Below, piece after piece: positions 45,017 through 54,831 of a stretch of 64,000 bases of DNA (within the stretch, counting starts at the first letter, position 1; every line of letters begins with the position of its first letter). This DNA is from Geodermatophilus sabuli (GTDB lineage Bacteria; Actinomycetota; Actinomycetes; Mycobacteriales; Geodermatophilaceae), in contig NZ_OBDO01000008.1 in NCBI RefSeq assembly GCF_900215145.1, positions 240,255 through 304,254 on the forward strand. Direction: 5' to 3'. A program made the translations under genes and the position numbers. The notes beneath the pieces are model-generated. The model saw only the letters and a list, made by a program, of their open reading frames with translations, did not search any database and was not told the origin of the DNA.

Positions 45017-45978
45017 CAGCGATCCCCTCTGGCCTGAGACAGGTCCACCTTGAAGCCCTTGATGAAGATGCCCGCGATCAGCACGACCGCGATGAACAGC
45101 AGGACCGAGACGGCCGAGCCGAGGCCGATCTCCAGCCGCGCGATCGTCTGCCGGTACGCGAGGAACGACACGGACTCCGTGTTGTTGGCGCCGTTGGTCA
45201 TGATGAAGATGGAGTCGAAGATCCGGAACGCGTCCAGGGTGCGGAACAGCAGCGCCACCATGATCGCCGCCTTCATGTTCGGGATGGTCACCCGGAACAT
45301 CCGCTGCATCCAGGTCGCGCCGTCCACCTTCGCGGCCTCCTGCAGGACCTCCGGCACCTGGGCCAGGCCGGCGAGCAGCAGCAGCGAGATGAACGGGGTC
45401 GTCTTCCAGATCTCGGCGATGCAGATGACGAAGATCGACGAGCCCCATCCGCCGAACCAGTCGGTGTCCGTGCCGACGCCCGGCAGCCAGGCGAACCAGC
45501 TGTTCACGAAACCGGTGTTGATGTCGAACGCGAACTGCCAGGCGAGCGCGGACACCACGGTGATCACCGCGTAGGGGATGAGGATCGCCGCACGGACCAC
45601 CGGCCGGATCGAACTGAGCGCCTTGGCCATCACGAGTGCCAGGGCGAAGCCGAGGAGCAGCTCGACGGCGACCGTCACGAAGGTGATCAACAGCGTGACG
45701 CCCAGCGCCTGCCACCAGAGCGGGTCGGTGAGGATGACCCCGTAGTTGGACAACCCGACGAAGGAGCGGTTCGCCGGGTCGGTGAGCCGGTAGGAGAACA
45801 GGGAGTCGTAGGTGGCCTGCAGGATCGGGTAGGCGGTGACCGCCAACATCACGAAGAACGCCGGTCCGGCGAGCAACCAGCCCAGTCGGCGTTCGGCCTT
45901 CAGCCTGTCGCTCAGGCCGCCCGGGGGCGCGGAGACCGGTTGGGTCTTCTCGGTCGGTGGAAGCGTCGTCGTGCTCAC
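45016..45978 (-). CDS. Sugar ABC transporter permease (MalF type)
   Basis: A 320-residue permease with an N-terminal cytoplasmic segment, about six membrane helices and the EAA loop EVLQEAAKVDGATWMQRM (about 220-237). GTG 45978 overlaps the binding-protein stop by GTGA, and its own stop overlaps the next start, so the three membrane/binding genes are translationally coupled. Confidence 0.93.
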   Translation of the reverse strand: MSTTTLPPTEKTQPVSAPPGGLSDRLKAERRLGWLLAGPAFFVMLAVTAYPILQATYDSLFSYRLTDPANRSFVGLSNYGVILTDPLWWQALGVTLLITFVTVAVELLLGFALALVMAKALSSIRPVVRAAILIPYAVITVVSALAWQFAFDINTGFVNSWFAWLPGVGTDTDWFGGWGSSIFVICIAEIWKTTPFISLLLLAGLAQVPEVLQEAAKVDGATWMQRMFRVTIPNMKAAIMVALLFRTLDAFRIFDSIFIMTNGANNTESVSFLAYRQTIARLEIGLGSAVSVLLFIAVVLIAGIFIKGFKVDLSQARGDR

Positions 45979-47321
45979 AGCAGCTGCTCCCCTCGGAGGA
46001 CGGCCTCGATCAGATCGGTCGCCTCCTGTGGCGTCTGGGCGGGGTCGATCGAGCTCGCCGGGTGGTAGGTGCGCTGGAGGCCACCGGAGACCTCGTTGTA
46101 GTAGACCGTCTGCGGTCGCGGAGCTGCCTGCTCCAACGACTGCCGGATGACCGGTGCCATCGGGAACTCCTCGAGCACCGCCGGGTCGTCGTACACCGTC
46201 GCCTTGGCCGCGGGGTTGCCGTTGGTGGTGAAGTAGTAGGCCTGGTTCTCCTCCGAGACGATGCACTCAGCCGCCTCGAATGCTCCGTCGACGTTTGTGC
46301 TGAAGGCGCCGATCCCGAGGTTGATGCCGCCGTAAGGTGGCGCGCTCGGCTGGCCCGTATCCACGCTCGGATACAGGGTCCAGCCGTAGTCCGCCGGAAC
46401 GGAGGCCTCCAGGGTGCCGGCCTCGACCGCCGACTGCGCCCGCGGCCACACGAACGGCCAGTTGACCATGAAAGCGGCGTCGCCCTGCTCGAAGTCGGTG
46501 GCGTTGGCGTCCTCGCCCGCCGTGGAGAAGGCCGGGCCGCCGACCCCGCTGACCAGCTTCATCGTCTCGGCGGCGCGGACGCCGGCCTCGGAGTCGAGTC
46601 CGAGCTGGATGCCGGCGGGATCGTCGGAGCCCTCGGCGATGACCGACCCGCCGGCGGACTCGATGAGGGCGTTGAGCCAGACCGTCAGCGCCTCGGCACG
46701 GATGCCCTGCGCTGCGATCGTCGTGCCCTGCTCCTGGGCGGCCTGCACCAGCTGCTCCCAGGTGACCGGCTGCGTCATGTCCAGCCCGGCCGCCTCGGCG
46801 ACGGACTTCTTGTACCAGAGCAGCTGGGTGTTGGCCCAGAACGGCACACTCACGACCTCCCCGTCCCAGGTGGCCCCGTCCACGGCGCTCTGGACGACGT
46901 CCTCGGTGACCCGCGCCACCACGTCCTCGGGCACCGGCGCCAGGAAGCCGGCCTGTGCGAACTCCGGGATGTAGGGCGGGTCCAGGCTCATGATGTCGAT
47001 CGAGGAGTCCTCCGCCGCGAGCCGGCGGATCAGCTGCTCACGCTGCTGGGACGACTCGCGGGGGAGCTGCGAGACCTCGATCGTGTACGCCCCGTTCGCG
47101 GCCTCGGTGCAGCGCTGCGCGATCTCCGCCTGGCCACCGGAGTCCGGGTTGATGTACCAGGTGAGGACACTGGCGTTGCCGGAGTCCCCCCCGCAGGCCG
47201 CGAGGGTCGACGCGAGCACGAGCGCGGCCGCGGAACCCCCCCATGCCCGTCGGGACCGGGCTCGCCGCCCTCGGGAGCCCGGCCGGCTGCCGGTCGACCC
47301 GTCCCTGTCCTCGATCGACAC
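45975..47321 (-). CDS. Sugar ABC transporter substrate-binding lipoprotein
   Basis: A 448-residue family 1 solute-binding protein. A twin-arginine-like basic N-terminus (RRARSRRAW) and lipobox LAAC (C43) are followed by a large two-domain fold with the MalE/trehalose-type features (VLTWYINPDSGG, VSVPFWANTQLLWYKK). It likely binds an alpha-glucoside oligosaccharide given the downstream GH13 enzyme; trehalose/maltose is inference. GTG 47321 is the first gene of the operon. Confidence 0.92.
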   Translation of the reverse strand: MSIEDRDGSTGSRPGSRGRRARSRRAWGGSAAALVLASTLAACGGDSGNASVLTWYINPDSGGQAEIAQRCTEAANGAYTIEVSQLPRESSQQREQLIRRLAAEDSSIDIMSLDPPYIPEFAQAGFLAPVPEDVVARVTEDVVQSAVDGATWDGEVVSVPFWANTQLLWYKKSVAEAAGLDMTQPVTWEQLVQAAQEQGTTIAAQGIRAEALTVWLNALIESAGGSVIAEGSDDPAGIQLGLDSEAGVRAAETMKLVSGVGGPAFSTAGEDANATDFEQGDAAFMVNWPFVWPRAQSAVEAGTLEASVPADYGWTLYPSVDTGQPSAPPYGGINLGIGAFSTNVDGAFEAAECIVSEENQAYYFTTNGNPAAKATVYDDPAVLEEFPMAPVIRQSLEQAAPRPQTVYYNEVSGGLQRTYHPASSIDPAQTPQEATDLIEAVLRGEQLL

Positions 47322-47399
47322 CCGGCATCGCCTCCGTTTTCGGCGAGCAGCGACCGGCGGTCACTGCGGTCCTCGTAACGTGGCCCAGGTCACCATGGG

Positions 47400-47405
47400 T
47401 GTCAA
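47400..47405 (-). promoter_or_regulatory. -35 element upstream of the sugar transporter operon
   Basis: A perfect TTGACA lies on the minus strand 79 bp before GTG 47321. The matching -10 is unclear (CACGTT or nearby), so the exact start cannot be given. No LacI-type regulator gene is adjacent. Confidence 0.35.
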
Positions 47406-47454
47406 CTCGAAGGAAACCGGCCCGTGACCTGCGTCTGACCTCGGCCACCACGGG

Positions 47455-48687
47455 TCAGCGGGAGGGGCCGACGATGGCCGACGGCGTGGTCACCTCCTTG
47501 GGTGTGCGGGGCAGCACCGTGTCGAAGTACGCCCGCGCCGCGGCCGTCGTCCCGACGTCCCGGCCGGCCTTCTCGGACAGGAACCAGCGGTGCTCCAGGA
47601 CCTCGTGGAACACCTCGGCCGGCGCCAGGCGACCGACGAGGTCCGGCGGGATCGCGTCGACGACGGGCTGGTAGGCCTCCTCCAGCCAGCGGTAGCCGGC
47701 GACGGTCTCCGGGACCGGCCGCCCGCTCTTCTGCTCCAGCTGCACCCGGAACGCCCGCAGGTCGTTGAGCAGCCGGCGGGCCTGCCGTTCCTGGACCTCC
47801 AGGCCGGTCAGCCGGAACAGCTCGCGCCGGTTCTCCCCCGGCTCCGCCACCCGCGTCTCCACCCGCAGCCGGGCGCCCTCCGGTGAGGTGACCAGCTCCA
47901 CCTCGCCGACGTCGAAGCCCAGGTCGTTGAGTCGCTGGAGGCGGTCGGTCATCCGGTAGCGCTGCTCGTCCGGGGAGAAGACCTCCTCCCGGTTGACCTC
48001 CTCCCACAGCGCCTCGTAGCGCGGCGGCAGGCTGTCGGCGACCTCGATCGGGTCCACCCCGGACGGCAGCAACCCGCCGAACTGCAGGTCCAGCAGCTCC
48101 GCCCCGACCCGCTCCCGCGCGAGGTCGACGTCGTACCGCCGTTGGCCGTCGCTGAGCCGGGGGTGGCGCTCGGCGGTCTCGGCGTCGACCAGGTAGGCGG
48201 CGAAGGTCCCGGCGTCCAGCCGGAAGAGCGTGTTGGACAGCGAGCAGTCGCCCCAGAACACCCCGGCCAGGTGCAGCCGGACCAGCAGGACCACCAGCGT
48301 GTCGAGCAGCTGCTCGGCCGACTGCTCGCCGTGCGGCCGGGAGAACAGGTACCGGTAGGACATCGAGTACTCCAGGTACCGGGTGACCAGGATGGCGTCC
48401 TGCCCGTGGGGTCGGTCCACGCAGATGCCGAGCACGGAGACCGACGGCAGGCCCTCCTCCTCGAACTCCCCCAGCAGGGCGTACTCGTGGCGGGCCAGTG
48501 TCTCGGCGATCTCCTTGAGCGCGTACACGTGCCCGTCCTGGGCCACGAACCGCACGACGTGTCGCGAGATGCCGCGCTGTGGCACCTCGAGCAGCAGCTC
48601 GGGGTCCCACTCCTCGAGTGGGACGTGCCAGGGCAGGGTCAGCAGGCCCGCCCCGTCGGTGGCCGGTGGCCGGAAGAGGTACCGCAC
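47455..48687 (-). CDS. DUF4032 protein with a kinase-like fold
   Basis: A 410-residue cytoplasmic protein. The N-terminal half looks like a protein/lipopolysaccharide-kinase fold: K58 in YALKE (ATP lysine), a catalytic-loop-like WGDCSLSN with D147 and N152, and a metal-binding-like VDAETAE with D168. The C-terminal part (about 250-400) carries the DUF4032 domain. The family is widespread in actinobacteria and uncharacterised. GTG 48687 follows ACGGAG. It is between the sugar transporter operon and a TetR gene, on the same strand. Confidence 0.85.
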   Translation of the reverse strand: MRYLFRPPATDGAGLLTLPWHVPLEEWDPELLLEVPQRGISRHVVRFVAQDGHVYALKEIAETLARHEYALLGEFEEEGLPSVSVLGICVDRPHGQDAILVTRYLEYSMSYRYLFSRPHGEQSAEQLLDTLVVLLVRLHLAGVFWGDCSLSNTLFRLDAGTFAAYLVDAETAERHPRLSDGQRRYDVDLARERVGAELLDLQFGGLLPSGVDPIEVADSLPPRYEALWEEVNREEVFSPDEQRYRMTDRLQRLNDLGFDVGEVELVTSPEGARLRVETRVAEPGENRRELFRLTGLEVQERQARRLLNDLRAFRVQLEQKSGRPVPETVAGYRWLEEAYQPVVDAIPPDLVGRLAPAEVFHEVLEHRWFLSEKAGRDVGTTAAARAYFDTVLPRTPKEVTTPSAIVGPSR

Positions 48688-48779
48688 GGCGAACTCCGTT
48701 GGTCGCAGCAGCAGCCGACCGCCCGCACGGGACGGCGTCGGACCGTCACCATCCCACGCCGGTCGGTCCGGCCGCGCGG

Positions 48780-49406
48780 TCAGTCCTGGACGACGACCGC
48801 GGCGAGCCGGCCCGCCCCAGCCCGCCGGGTGGCGGGCTCCCCGGGCTGGAGCGCCACCCCGACCAGCCAGCGGGCCACCAGCTCCGCGGCGTCGAGTTCT
48901 GCACGCAGAGCCCCCGCCAGCCGGGTCACCAGTTCCGTCCAGCGGTCGGGTGCGGCGGTCAGCAGGCCGACGAGCACGTCGGGTTCGTCCTCGGCCAGCC
49001 GGCGCAGCACGGGGTGCCCGGCCACCTGGTCGGCGAGGGCGGCCAGCGCCGCCACCGGGGGCAACACCGCGACCAGCCCGCTCAGCCGCTCCAGCTCGGC
49101 GGCGAGCAGCGCCCGGGCCACCTCGTCCTTGGTGCGGAAGTGGTTGTAGAGCGTCGCCTTGGCCACCCCCGCCGCCGTGGCGATCGACTGCATCGTGCAG
49201 CGGCGCAGTCCGCGGGTGGCGAAGGCCCGCGCGGCTCCGTCCAGGAGTCCGGCGCGGGTGCGGTTCATGGCGTTGCCGCCGCGCGTGTGCGCGCCCCGCG
49301 CGTGCACGGGGGCGTGCGGCGCCCAGCCGGGGAGCGGTACGACGTCCGGGCCGAGCGGGCCGACGGCCGTCAGGGCCTCCGCCCCGCCGCCCGCCTCCGT
49401 CCGCAC
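48780..49406 (-). CDS. TetR-family transcriptional regulator
   Basis: A 208-residue regulator. The TetR DNA-binding helices are near residues 47-92 (LLDGAARAFATRG, then MQSIATAAGVAKATLYNHFRTKDEV). The C-terminal ligand domain is Ala/Leu-rich. About 45 residues before the fold are Pro/Gly-rich (VVPLPGWAPHAPVHARG); codon use there still looks coding, so GTG 49406 is preferred over ATG 49268. It lies downstream of clgR and may be in its operon. Confidence 0.8.
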   Translation of the reverse strand: MRTEAGGGAEALTAVGPLGPDVVPLPGWAPHAPVHARGAHTRGGNAMNRTRAGLLDGAARAFATRGLRRCTMQSIATAAGVAKATLYNHFRTKDEVARALLAAELERLSGLVAVLPPVAALAALADQVAGHPVLRRLAEDEPDVLVGLLTAAPDRWTELVTRLAGALRAELDAAELVARWLVGVALQPGEPATRRAGAGRLAAVVVQD

Positions 49407-49446
49407 CGGGGACGCGGGACCCTCCGTGCCGGCCGTGTCGCGGACC

Positions 49447-49839
49447 TCAGGCCGCCAGCGAGACCGCGGTGCGTGCCGCGGGGCGGGCCGGCGCACCGAC
49501 CAGGGCCAGCGCCGGCTCGGCAGCTGGCGCCTCCGCGACCTCCTCGGCGGCGGGCTGCCCGGCCGCGACGGCGCCGGGCGCGGGGGTCAGCGGACGGACG
49601 CCGCCATCGGCGTGCCGCAGCTCGAGACTGACCTCGGCGAGGAGGTCGGCGAGCTCGAGGTCGAGCGCCTCGCAGATCGAGGCGAGCAGCTCGGAGGAGG
49701 CCTCCTTCTGGCCGCGTTCGACCTCGGAGAGGTAGCCCAGACTCACCCGGGCGGCTCCGGAGACGTCCCGCAGCGTCCGGCGCTGACGCAGCCGGTGGCC
49801 GCGCAGGGAAGTGCCGAGCTGGGTGCGCAGCAGCGTCAT
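49447..49839 (-). CDS. clgR: XRE-family regulator ClgR
   Basis: A 130-residue regulator with an N-terminal XRE helix-turn-helix (LRDVSGAARVSLGYLSEVERG, about residues 23-43) and an Ala/Pro-rich tail. ClgR activates proteolysis genes (clpP, clpC) and envelope-stress genes in actinobacteria. Position next to pgsA, rimO and ftsK matches the mycobacterial clgR locus. ATG 49839 follows AGGAGACGG. A CGCTC-T-GAGCG site at 49946-49956 may be its own binding site. Confidence 0.85.
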   Translation of the reverse strand: MTLLRTQLGTSLRGHRLRQRRTLRDVSGAARVSLGYLSEVERGQKEASSELLASICEALDLELADLLAEVSLELRHADGGVRPLTPAPGAVAAGQPAAEEVAEAPAAEPALALVGAPARPAARTAVSLAA

Positions 49840-49945
49840 GGCCGTCTCCTGTCCTGCCTGTGCGGAAGCGGCGGCTCCCTCAGGGGCGCCGTGCGCTCAC
49901 GGTACGCGGCGCCACTGACCGGCACCGCGCCATCCCCGGCGCGTC

Positions 49946-49956
49946 CGCTCTGAGCG
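49946..49956. promoter_or_regulatory. Candidate ClgR box upstream of clgR
   Basis: CGCTC-T-GAGCG, a perfect inverted repeat around one base, resembles the ClgR consensus (CGCT...GCG core). It lies 107 bp before the clgR ATG in the 240-bp gap to pgsA. Confidence 0.4.
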
Positions 49957-50079
49957 TAACGCCGGAGGTCGTCGGCCCCTTCCCGTCCGGGGGGACGTCA
50001 GCGGGCACGCGGCAGCCGGACCGGTCGACCCCGCGACCGGGCTCGGAGCCGTGCGTGCCCTGATCGGCAACGTCCTCCC

Positions 50080-50745
50080 TCAGGCGGCCGCATCGCTCCG
50101 GGAGCCACCGGTCGAGCCGGCGGCCCGGCGGGCGTCTGCCGCCCGCATGGCGCGGGCGCTCGTGCGCCGGAGGGCGAGGGCCCGGTACACGTAGTCCAGC
50201 CCGGTCACGATGGTGAGCAGCAGCGCCACCGCCATCACCCACCAGCGGACACTGGCCAGGGCGCCCTCGAGCGGGAGGATGTAGAGCCCGATCGCCAGCG
50301 CCTGGACGACCGTCTTGGCCTTGCCGCCCCGGCTGGCCGCGATCACCCCGTGCCGGATGACCCAGAACCGCAGCAGGGTGACGCCCACCTCGCGGACGAG
50401 GATCGCCAGCGTCACCCACCAGGCCACCAGCGACAGGGTCGACAGGCCGATGAGCGCGGTGCCGGTCAGCGCCTTGTCGGCGATCGGATCGGCCAGCTTG
50501 CCGAACTCGGTCACCTGTCCCCGGCGGCGGGCGATCATCCCGTCGTAGCGGTCGGTGATGATCGCCAGTCCGAAGAACAGCGTCGCCCAGTAGCGCTGGG
50601 CCTCGTCCGTGCCGCCGTCGGTGAGCAGCAGGACGGCGAAGACCGGCACCACGGCCAACCGGAGCACGGTCAGCGCGTTGGGCAGGTTGAGCACCCGCAC
50701 CGACTGCGGCGGGGCCGCGGCCGGGTCCGCGGGTGCGTCGCTCAT
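50080..50745 (-). CDS. pgsA: CDP-alcohol phosphatidyltransferase (PgsA-like)
   Basis: A 221-residue membrane enzyme. The CDP-alcohol phosphotransferase signature is complete: D65-x2-D68-G69-x2-A72-R73, G82, D86 and D90 ([10 protein letters not shown] then [10 protein letters not shown]). It has four to six hydrophobic helices. It most likely makes phosphatidylglycerophosphate from CDP-diacylglycerol. ATG 50745 overlaps the rimO stop by ATGA. Confidence 0.92.
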   Translation of the reverse strand: MSDAPADPAAAPPQSVRVLNLPNALTVLRLAVVPVFAVLLLTDGGTDEAQRYWATLFFGLAIITDRYDGMIARRRGQVTEFGKLADPIADKALTGTALIGLSTLSLVAWWVTLAILVREVGVTLLRFWVIRHGVIAASRGGKAKTVVQALAIGLYILPLEGALASVRWWVMAVALLLTIVTGLDYVYRALALRRTSARAMRAADARRAAGSTGGSRSDAAA

Positions 50746-52169
50746 GCGGTCACCGCGGGTACCAGCGCCGCCGCGACGAGGTCGACGCCCTCGGTGCCGA
50801 CGACCTCCGCCGCCACGATCTCACCCGCGACCGCGCCGTCGGGGACGCCGGTGATCGTCGTCGTCCCGTCGGCGTCCGGGTCCTGGTGGGCGGCGTGCCC
50901 GAGCCACGCGCCGGGGCCATCGGTGCCGGCGAGGTCCTCGGTGAGCAGCACCTGGACCGTCTCACCGATCCGGTCCTCGGCGCGCTGCGCGGTCAGCTCC
51001 TCCACCAGGTCGGTGACCCGGCGGACCCGGGCGTCGATCTCGGCCTGATCCAGCTTGCCGGGCAGCCCTGCGGCCTCCGTGCCCTCCTCGTCGGAGTACC
51101 CGAACACGCCGACCGCGTCCAGCCGGCCCTCGACGAGGAAGCGCTCGAGTTCAGCGACGTCGTCCTCGGTCTCCCCCGGGAAGCCGAGGATGACGTTCGT
51201 GCGGAAGCCGGCAGCCGGGGCGAGGACCCGGGCCCGCTCGATCAGCCCGAGGAAGTCGTCGGTGCCGCCGAAGCGGCGCATGCGACGCAGCAACCCCGGC
51301 GACGAGTGCTGGAAGGACAGGTCGAAGTACGGCGCGATCCCCTCCGTACCGGCGATGACCTCGAGCAGGCCCGGCCGCATCTCGGCCGGCTGCAGGTAGG
51401 CCACCCGGACCCGGACGATGCCCTCGACGGCGGCCAGCTGGGGCAGCAGCCGCTCCAGCGACCGCAGGTCGCCGAGGTCCTTGCCGTAGGAGGTCGAGTT
51501 CTCGCTCACCAGCACCAGCTCGGTGACGCCCTGGCCCGCGAGCCACCGCGCCTCACCGAGCACCTCGGCGGGCGGACGGGAGACGAATGCGCCGCGGAAG
51601 GTGGGGATGGCGCAGAAGGCGCAGCGCCGGTCGCAGCCGGACGCGAGCTTGAGCGCGGCCGACGGGCCGCTCGCCAGGCGCCGGCGCTGCAGCCAGCCGT
51701 GCCCGGGGATCGCGGGGGCGTCGGCCGCACCGACCACGGCGGTCCGGGCCACCGGGCTGATCGGCAGGAGCGTGCGGCGGTCCCGCGGGTCGTGCGGCAC
51801 CAGGGGGCGGCCGGTGAGGACGTCGTCGAGCCGGTCACCGATCGCCGCGTAGTCGTCGAAGCCGAGCACGGTCGCCTCGGGGAGCGCGCCGGCCAGCTCG
51901 GAGCCGTACCGCTCGGCCATGCACCCGACGGCCACCACCTGCGCACCGGAGTCGGTGGCGGCGAGGATCGCGTCGACGGAGTCCTTCTTGGCCGACTCGA
52001 TGAACCCGCAGGTGTTCACCAGGACCGCGTCGGCGTCGTCGGCGTCGTCGACCAGCTCGTAGCCGCCGGCGGCCAGCCGGCCGGCCAGCTCCTCCGAGTC
52101 GACCTCGTTGCGGGCGCACCCGAGGGTCACGACCGCCACCTTGCGGGCAGGGTCGGGCAGAGCTGTCAC
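50742..52169 (-). CDS. rimO: Ribosomal protein S12 methylthiotransferase RimO
   Basis: A 475-residue radical-SAM enzyme that methylthiolates an aspartate of ribosomal protein S12. MTTase cluster ligands are C18 (TLGC), C54 (NTCGFIES) and C83 (VGCMAE). The radical-SAM cluster is C179-x3-C183-x2-C186 (GCDRRCAFC). The N-terminal [11 protein letters not shown] is diagnostic of RimO rather than MiaB. GTG 52169 has TACGAT 6 nt upstream (52176-52181), fitting a leaderless transcript. It is first of the rimO-pgsA pair. Confidence 0.95.
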   Translation of the reverse strand: MTALPDPARKVAVVTLGCARNEVDSEELAGRLAAGGYELVDDADDADAVLVNTCGFIESAKKDSVDAILAATDSGAQVVAVGCMAERYGSELAGALPEATVLGFDDYAAIGDRLDDVLTGRPLVPHDPRDRRTLLPISPVARTAVVGAADAPAIPGHGWLQRRRLASGPSAALKLASGCDRRCAFCAIPTFRGAFVSRPPAEVLGEARWLAGQGVTELVLVSENSTSYGKDLGDLRSLERLLPQLAAVEGIVRVRVAYLQPAEMRPGLLEVIAGTEGIAPYFDLSFQHSSPGLLRRMRRFGGTDDFLGLIERARVLAPAAGFRTNVILGFPGETEDDVAELERFLVEGRLDAVGVFGYSDEEGTEAAGLPGKLDQAEIDARVRRVTDLVEELTAQRAEDRIGETVQVLLTEDLAGTDGPGAWLGHAAHQDPDADGTTTITGVPDGAVAGEIVAAEVVGTEGVDLVAAALVPAVTA

Positions 52170-52175
52170 CGGTCC

Positions 52176-52181
52176 ATCGTA
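52176..52181 (-). promoter_or_regulatory. -10 element, leaderless start of rimO
   Basis: TACGAT on the minus strand, 6 nt from GTG 52169. Confidence 0.55.
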
Positions 52182-52219
52182 GTCGGCGCACCGGGCCCCG
52201 CCCGGATCCAGCGAGTGAC

Positions 52220-54757
52220 TCAGCCCTCCCCGAGCGTCCCGCCGCGCAGCGTGAACACCACCGACTCCAGCTCGTCGGGCTTGATCAGCACGTCGCGGGC
52301 CTTGGAGCCCTCGGACGGGCCGACGATGCCGCGGCTCTCCATGAGGTCCATGAGCCGCCCGGCCTTGGCGAAACCGACCCGGAGCTTGCGCTGCAGCATC
52401 GACGTCGAGCCGAACTGACTGGTGACGACGAGTTCGACGGCCTGGACCAGCAGCTCGAGGTCCCCGCCGATGTCCTCGTCGATCTCCTTCGCCTCGCCGG
52501 CCGCGGCCGTGAAGACCTCTTCCCGGTACTCGGGCTCGGCCTGCCGCTTGGTGAACTCGACGACCGCCTCGATCTCGGCGTCGGACACGTAGGCGCCCTG
52601 CACCCGCATGGGCTTGCCGGCGCCGATCGGCAGGAACAGGGCGTCACCCATGCCGATCAGCTTCTCGGCGCCCGGCTGGTCGAGGATGACCCGGCTGTCG
52701 GTGAGGCTGGAGGTGGAGAACGCCAGCCGCGACGGCACGTTGGCCTTGATCAGGCCGGTGACGACGTCGACCGACGGCCGCTGGGTCGCCAGCACCAGGT
52801 GGATGCCCGCGGCACGCGCCTTCTGGGTGATCCGGACGATCGACTCCTCGACGTCACGCGGGGCGACCATCATCAGGTCTGCCAGCTCGTCGACGATCGC
52901 GAGGATGTACGGGTAGGGGCGGTAGACGCGCTCGCTGCCGGGCGGCGCCACGATCTCGCCGCGCTCCACCTTGCGGTTGAAGTCGTCGATGTGCCGCACC
53001 CCGGTGGCCCGCATGTCCTGGTAGCGCTGCTCCATCTCCTCCACCAGCCAGGCCAGCGCGGTGGCGGCCTTCTTGGGGTCGGTGATGATCGGCGTGATCA
53101 GGTGCGGGATGCCGTCGTAGGGCGTGAGCTCGACCATCTTCGGGTCGATGAGGATCATCCGCAGCTGCTCGGGGGTGGCCCGCAGCAGGAGCGAGGTCAG
53201 CAGCGAGTTGACGCAGCTGGACTTACCCGCACCGGTGGCACCGGCGACCAGCAGGTGCGGCATCTTCGCCAGGTTCGCGCAGACGAACCCACCCTCGATG
53301 TCCTTGCCCAGGCCGACCAGCATCGGGTGCGGGTCCTGCTTGGCCACCTGGGAGCGGAGCACGTCGCCGAGGCTGACCATCTCCCGGTCGACGTTGGGCA
53401 CCTCGACGCCGACCGCCGACTTGCCCGGGATCGGCGCGAGGATCCGGATGTTGTCGTTGGCGACGGCGTAGGCCATGTTCTTGGTCAGCGCGGTGATCTT
53501 CTCGACCTTGACCGCCGGGCCCAGCTCGATCTCGTAGCGGGTGACCGTCGGGCCGCGCGTGAAGCTGGTGACGGCGGCGTCGATGTTGAACTGCTCGAGC
53601 ACGCCGGTGATCGCCTCGATCGCCGCGTCGTTGGCCTTGGAGCCCTTCTTCGGCGGGTCACCGGGGCGCAGCACGCCGACCGAGGGCAGCGTGTACGCAC
53701 CCTCCACCGGCTCGATGCGCAGCTGCTCGGGCTCGGTGATCGGCTCGAGCGCCTCCTGCGGGGCGGTGCGGTCGACGACCGGCCGGCGTGGCGCGGGCGG
53801 CGCCTCGGGCGGCGGCTCGCGGCGCACGGCCTCCGGCGCCTCGTCGAAGGCGGCGTGGTCGATGGCCGGCAGGGTCTCCACCGGGCCGGTGTCCATCAGG
53901 TCGTCCGACAGCGAGCGGCGGCGGGCGCGGCGCGGTGCCGGCGGGGCGACCGGCTCGTCGTCGTCCTCGTCGTCGTAGTCGTCGTACTCGTCGTCGTGCG
54001 CCTGGCCGAGCAGCCGGTCACCGAGCTCACGCAGGCGCTCCGGGATCTGGTGCACCGGCGTCGCGGTGAGCACGAGCAGCCCGAAGAAGGCCAGCAGGAC
54101 CAGCAGCACGACGGCGACGACGCTCCCGACGCCGGCGACCAGCGGGGTGCCCGCGGCCCAGCCGATCAGGCCCCCGGAACCCGGGCGCCCCTCGGCGGGG
54201 ACGGCTCCCTCCCCCACGACCTGCGCGATGCCCAGCACCGACGCGACGGCGCACAGCCAGCCGATCGCCAGGCGACCGCGCGCCTCCGGGCGCGGCCCCC
54301 GGCGCAGCAGCCGGAGGGCGGCGAAGAAGAGCACGACCGGCAGCACCATGACCAGCGAGCCGACGACCCAGCGCACGCCGTCGGCCAGCGCGGCACCGAC
54401 CGGTCCGATGCCGTTGGTCCAGGCCGCCGCACCGAGCACGACGGCCAGGCCCAGCACCGCCAGCCCGACGCCGTCGCGACGGTGCTCGGGAGCGAGCGGC
54501 TCGGCCTCCTCCGGGCGGGCGACCGACCGAGCCAGACCACCGGCGCCGCGGGCCAGCAGCGACCAGCCGCCGCTGATGACGCCCCAGAGACCGGGGCCGG
54601 ACTTCTTGGCCGCGGACTTGCGGGCGGCGGGCTTGCGGCCGCCGGAGGCGGGCCGCTTCGCGGGCGGTCGTTTCCGGGACGCGGTCGACCCGGAGCCGGA
54701 GCGGCCGCGCGCGGACGACCGACCCGACGGCCGGGTCGTCGTCGTGCGAGCAGGCAT
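52220..54757 (-). CDS. ftsK: DNA translocase FtsK/SpoIIIE
   Basis: An 845-residue septal DNA pump. A basic, disordered N-terminus is followed by four membrane spans (about 75-225), an acidic linker (a poly-Asp/Glu run near 250), and the motor with Walker [10 protein letters not shown] (lysine near residue 511), then [18 protein letters not shown] and the C-terminal winged gamma domain that reads polar DNA sequences. It segregates chromosome ends at the septum. ATG 54757 has TACCGT 7 nt upstream. The linker is shorter than in E. coli FtsK. Confidence 0.96.
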   Translation of the reverse strand: MPARTTTTRPSGRSSARGRSGSGSTASRKRPPAKRPASGGRKPAARKSAAKKSGPGLWGVISGGWSLLARGAGGLARSVARPEEAEPLAPEHRRDGVGLAVLGLAVVLGAAAWTNGIGPVGAALADGVRWVVGSLVMVLPVVLFFAALRLLRRGPRPEARGRLAIGWLCAVASVLGIAQVVGEGAVPAEGRPGSGGLIGWAAGTPLVAGVGSVVAVVLLVLLAFFGLLVLTATPVHQIPERLRELGDRLLGQAHDDEYDDYDDEDDDEPVAPPAPRRARRRSLSDDLMDTGPVETLPAIDHAAFDEAPEAVRREPPPEAPPAPRRPVVDRTAPQEALEPITEPEQLRIEPVEGAYTLPSVGVLRPGDPPKKGSKANDAAIEAITGVLEQFNIDAAVTSFTRGPTVTRYEIELGPAVKVEKITALTKNMAYAVANDNIRILAPIPGKSAVGVEVPNVDREMVSLGDVLRSQVAKQDPHPMLVGLGKDIEGGFVCANLAKMPHLLVAGATGAGKSSCVNSLLTSLLLRATPEQLRMILIDPKMVELTPYDGIPHLITPIITDPKKAATALAWLVEEMEQRYQDMRATGVRHIDDFNRKVERGEIVAPPGSERVYRPYPYILAIVDELADLMMVAPRDVEESIVRITQKARAAGIHLVLATQRPSVDVVTGLIKANVPSRLAFSTSSLTDSRVILDQPGAEKLIGMGDALFLPIGAGKPMRVQGAYVSDAEIEAVVEFTKRQAEPEYREEVFTAAAGEAKEIDEDIGGDLELLVQAVELVVTSQFGSTSMLQRKLRVGFAKAGRLMDLMESRGIVGPSEGSKARDVLIKPDELESVVFTLRGGTLGEG

Positions 54758-54764
54758 GCGTCGA

Positions 54765-54770
54765 ACGGTA
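54765..54770 (-). promoter_or_regulatory. -10 element, leaderless start of ftsK
   Basis: TACCGT on the minus strand, 7 nt from ATG 54757. Confidence 0.55.
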
Positions 54771-54819
54771 GTGGCCGCGGCTGCCCCCCGGCGGCAGGCG
54801 GAGGGACGTGTCCGCCACC

Positions 54820-54825
54820 TACGGT
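54820..54825 (+). promoter_or_regulatory. -10 element, leaderless start of the S9 peptidase gene
   Basis: TACGGT on the plus strand, 6 nt before ATG 54832. It is divergent from the ftsK -10 at 54765-54770. Confidence 0.55.
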
Positions 54826-54831
54826 CAGGAC

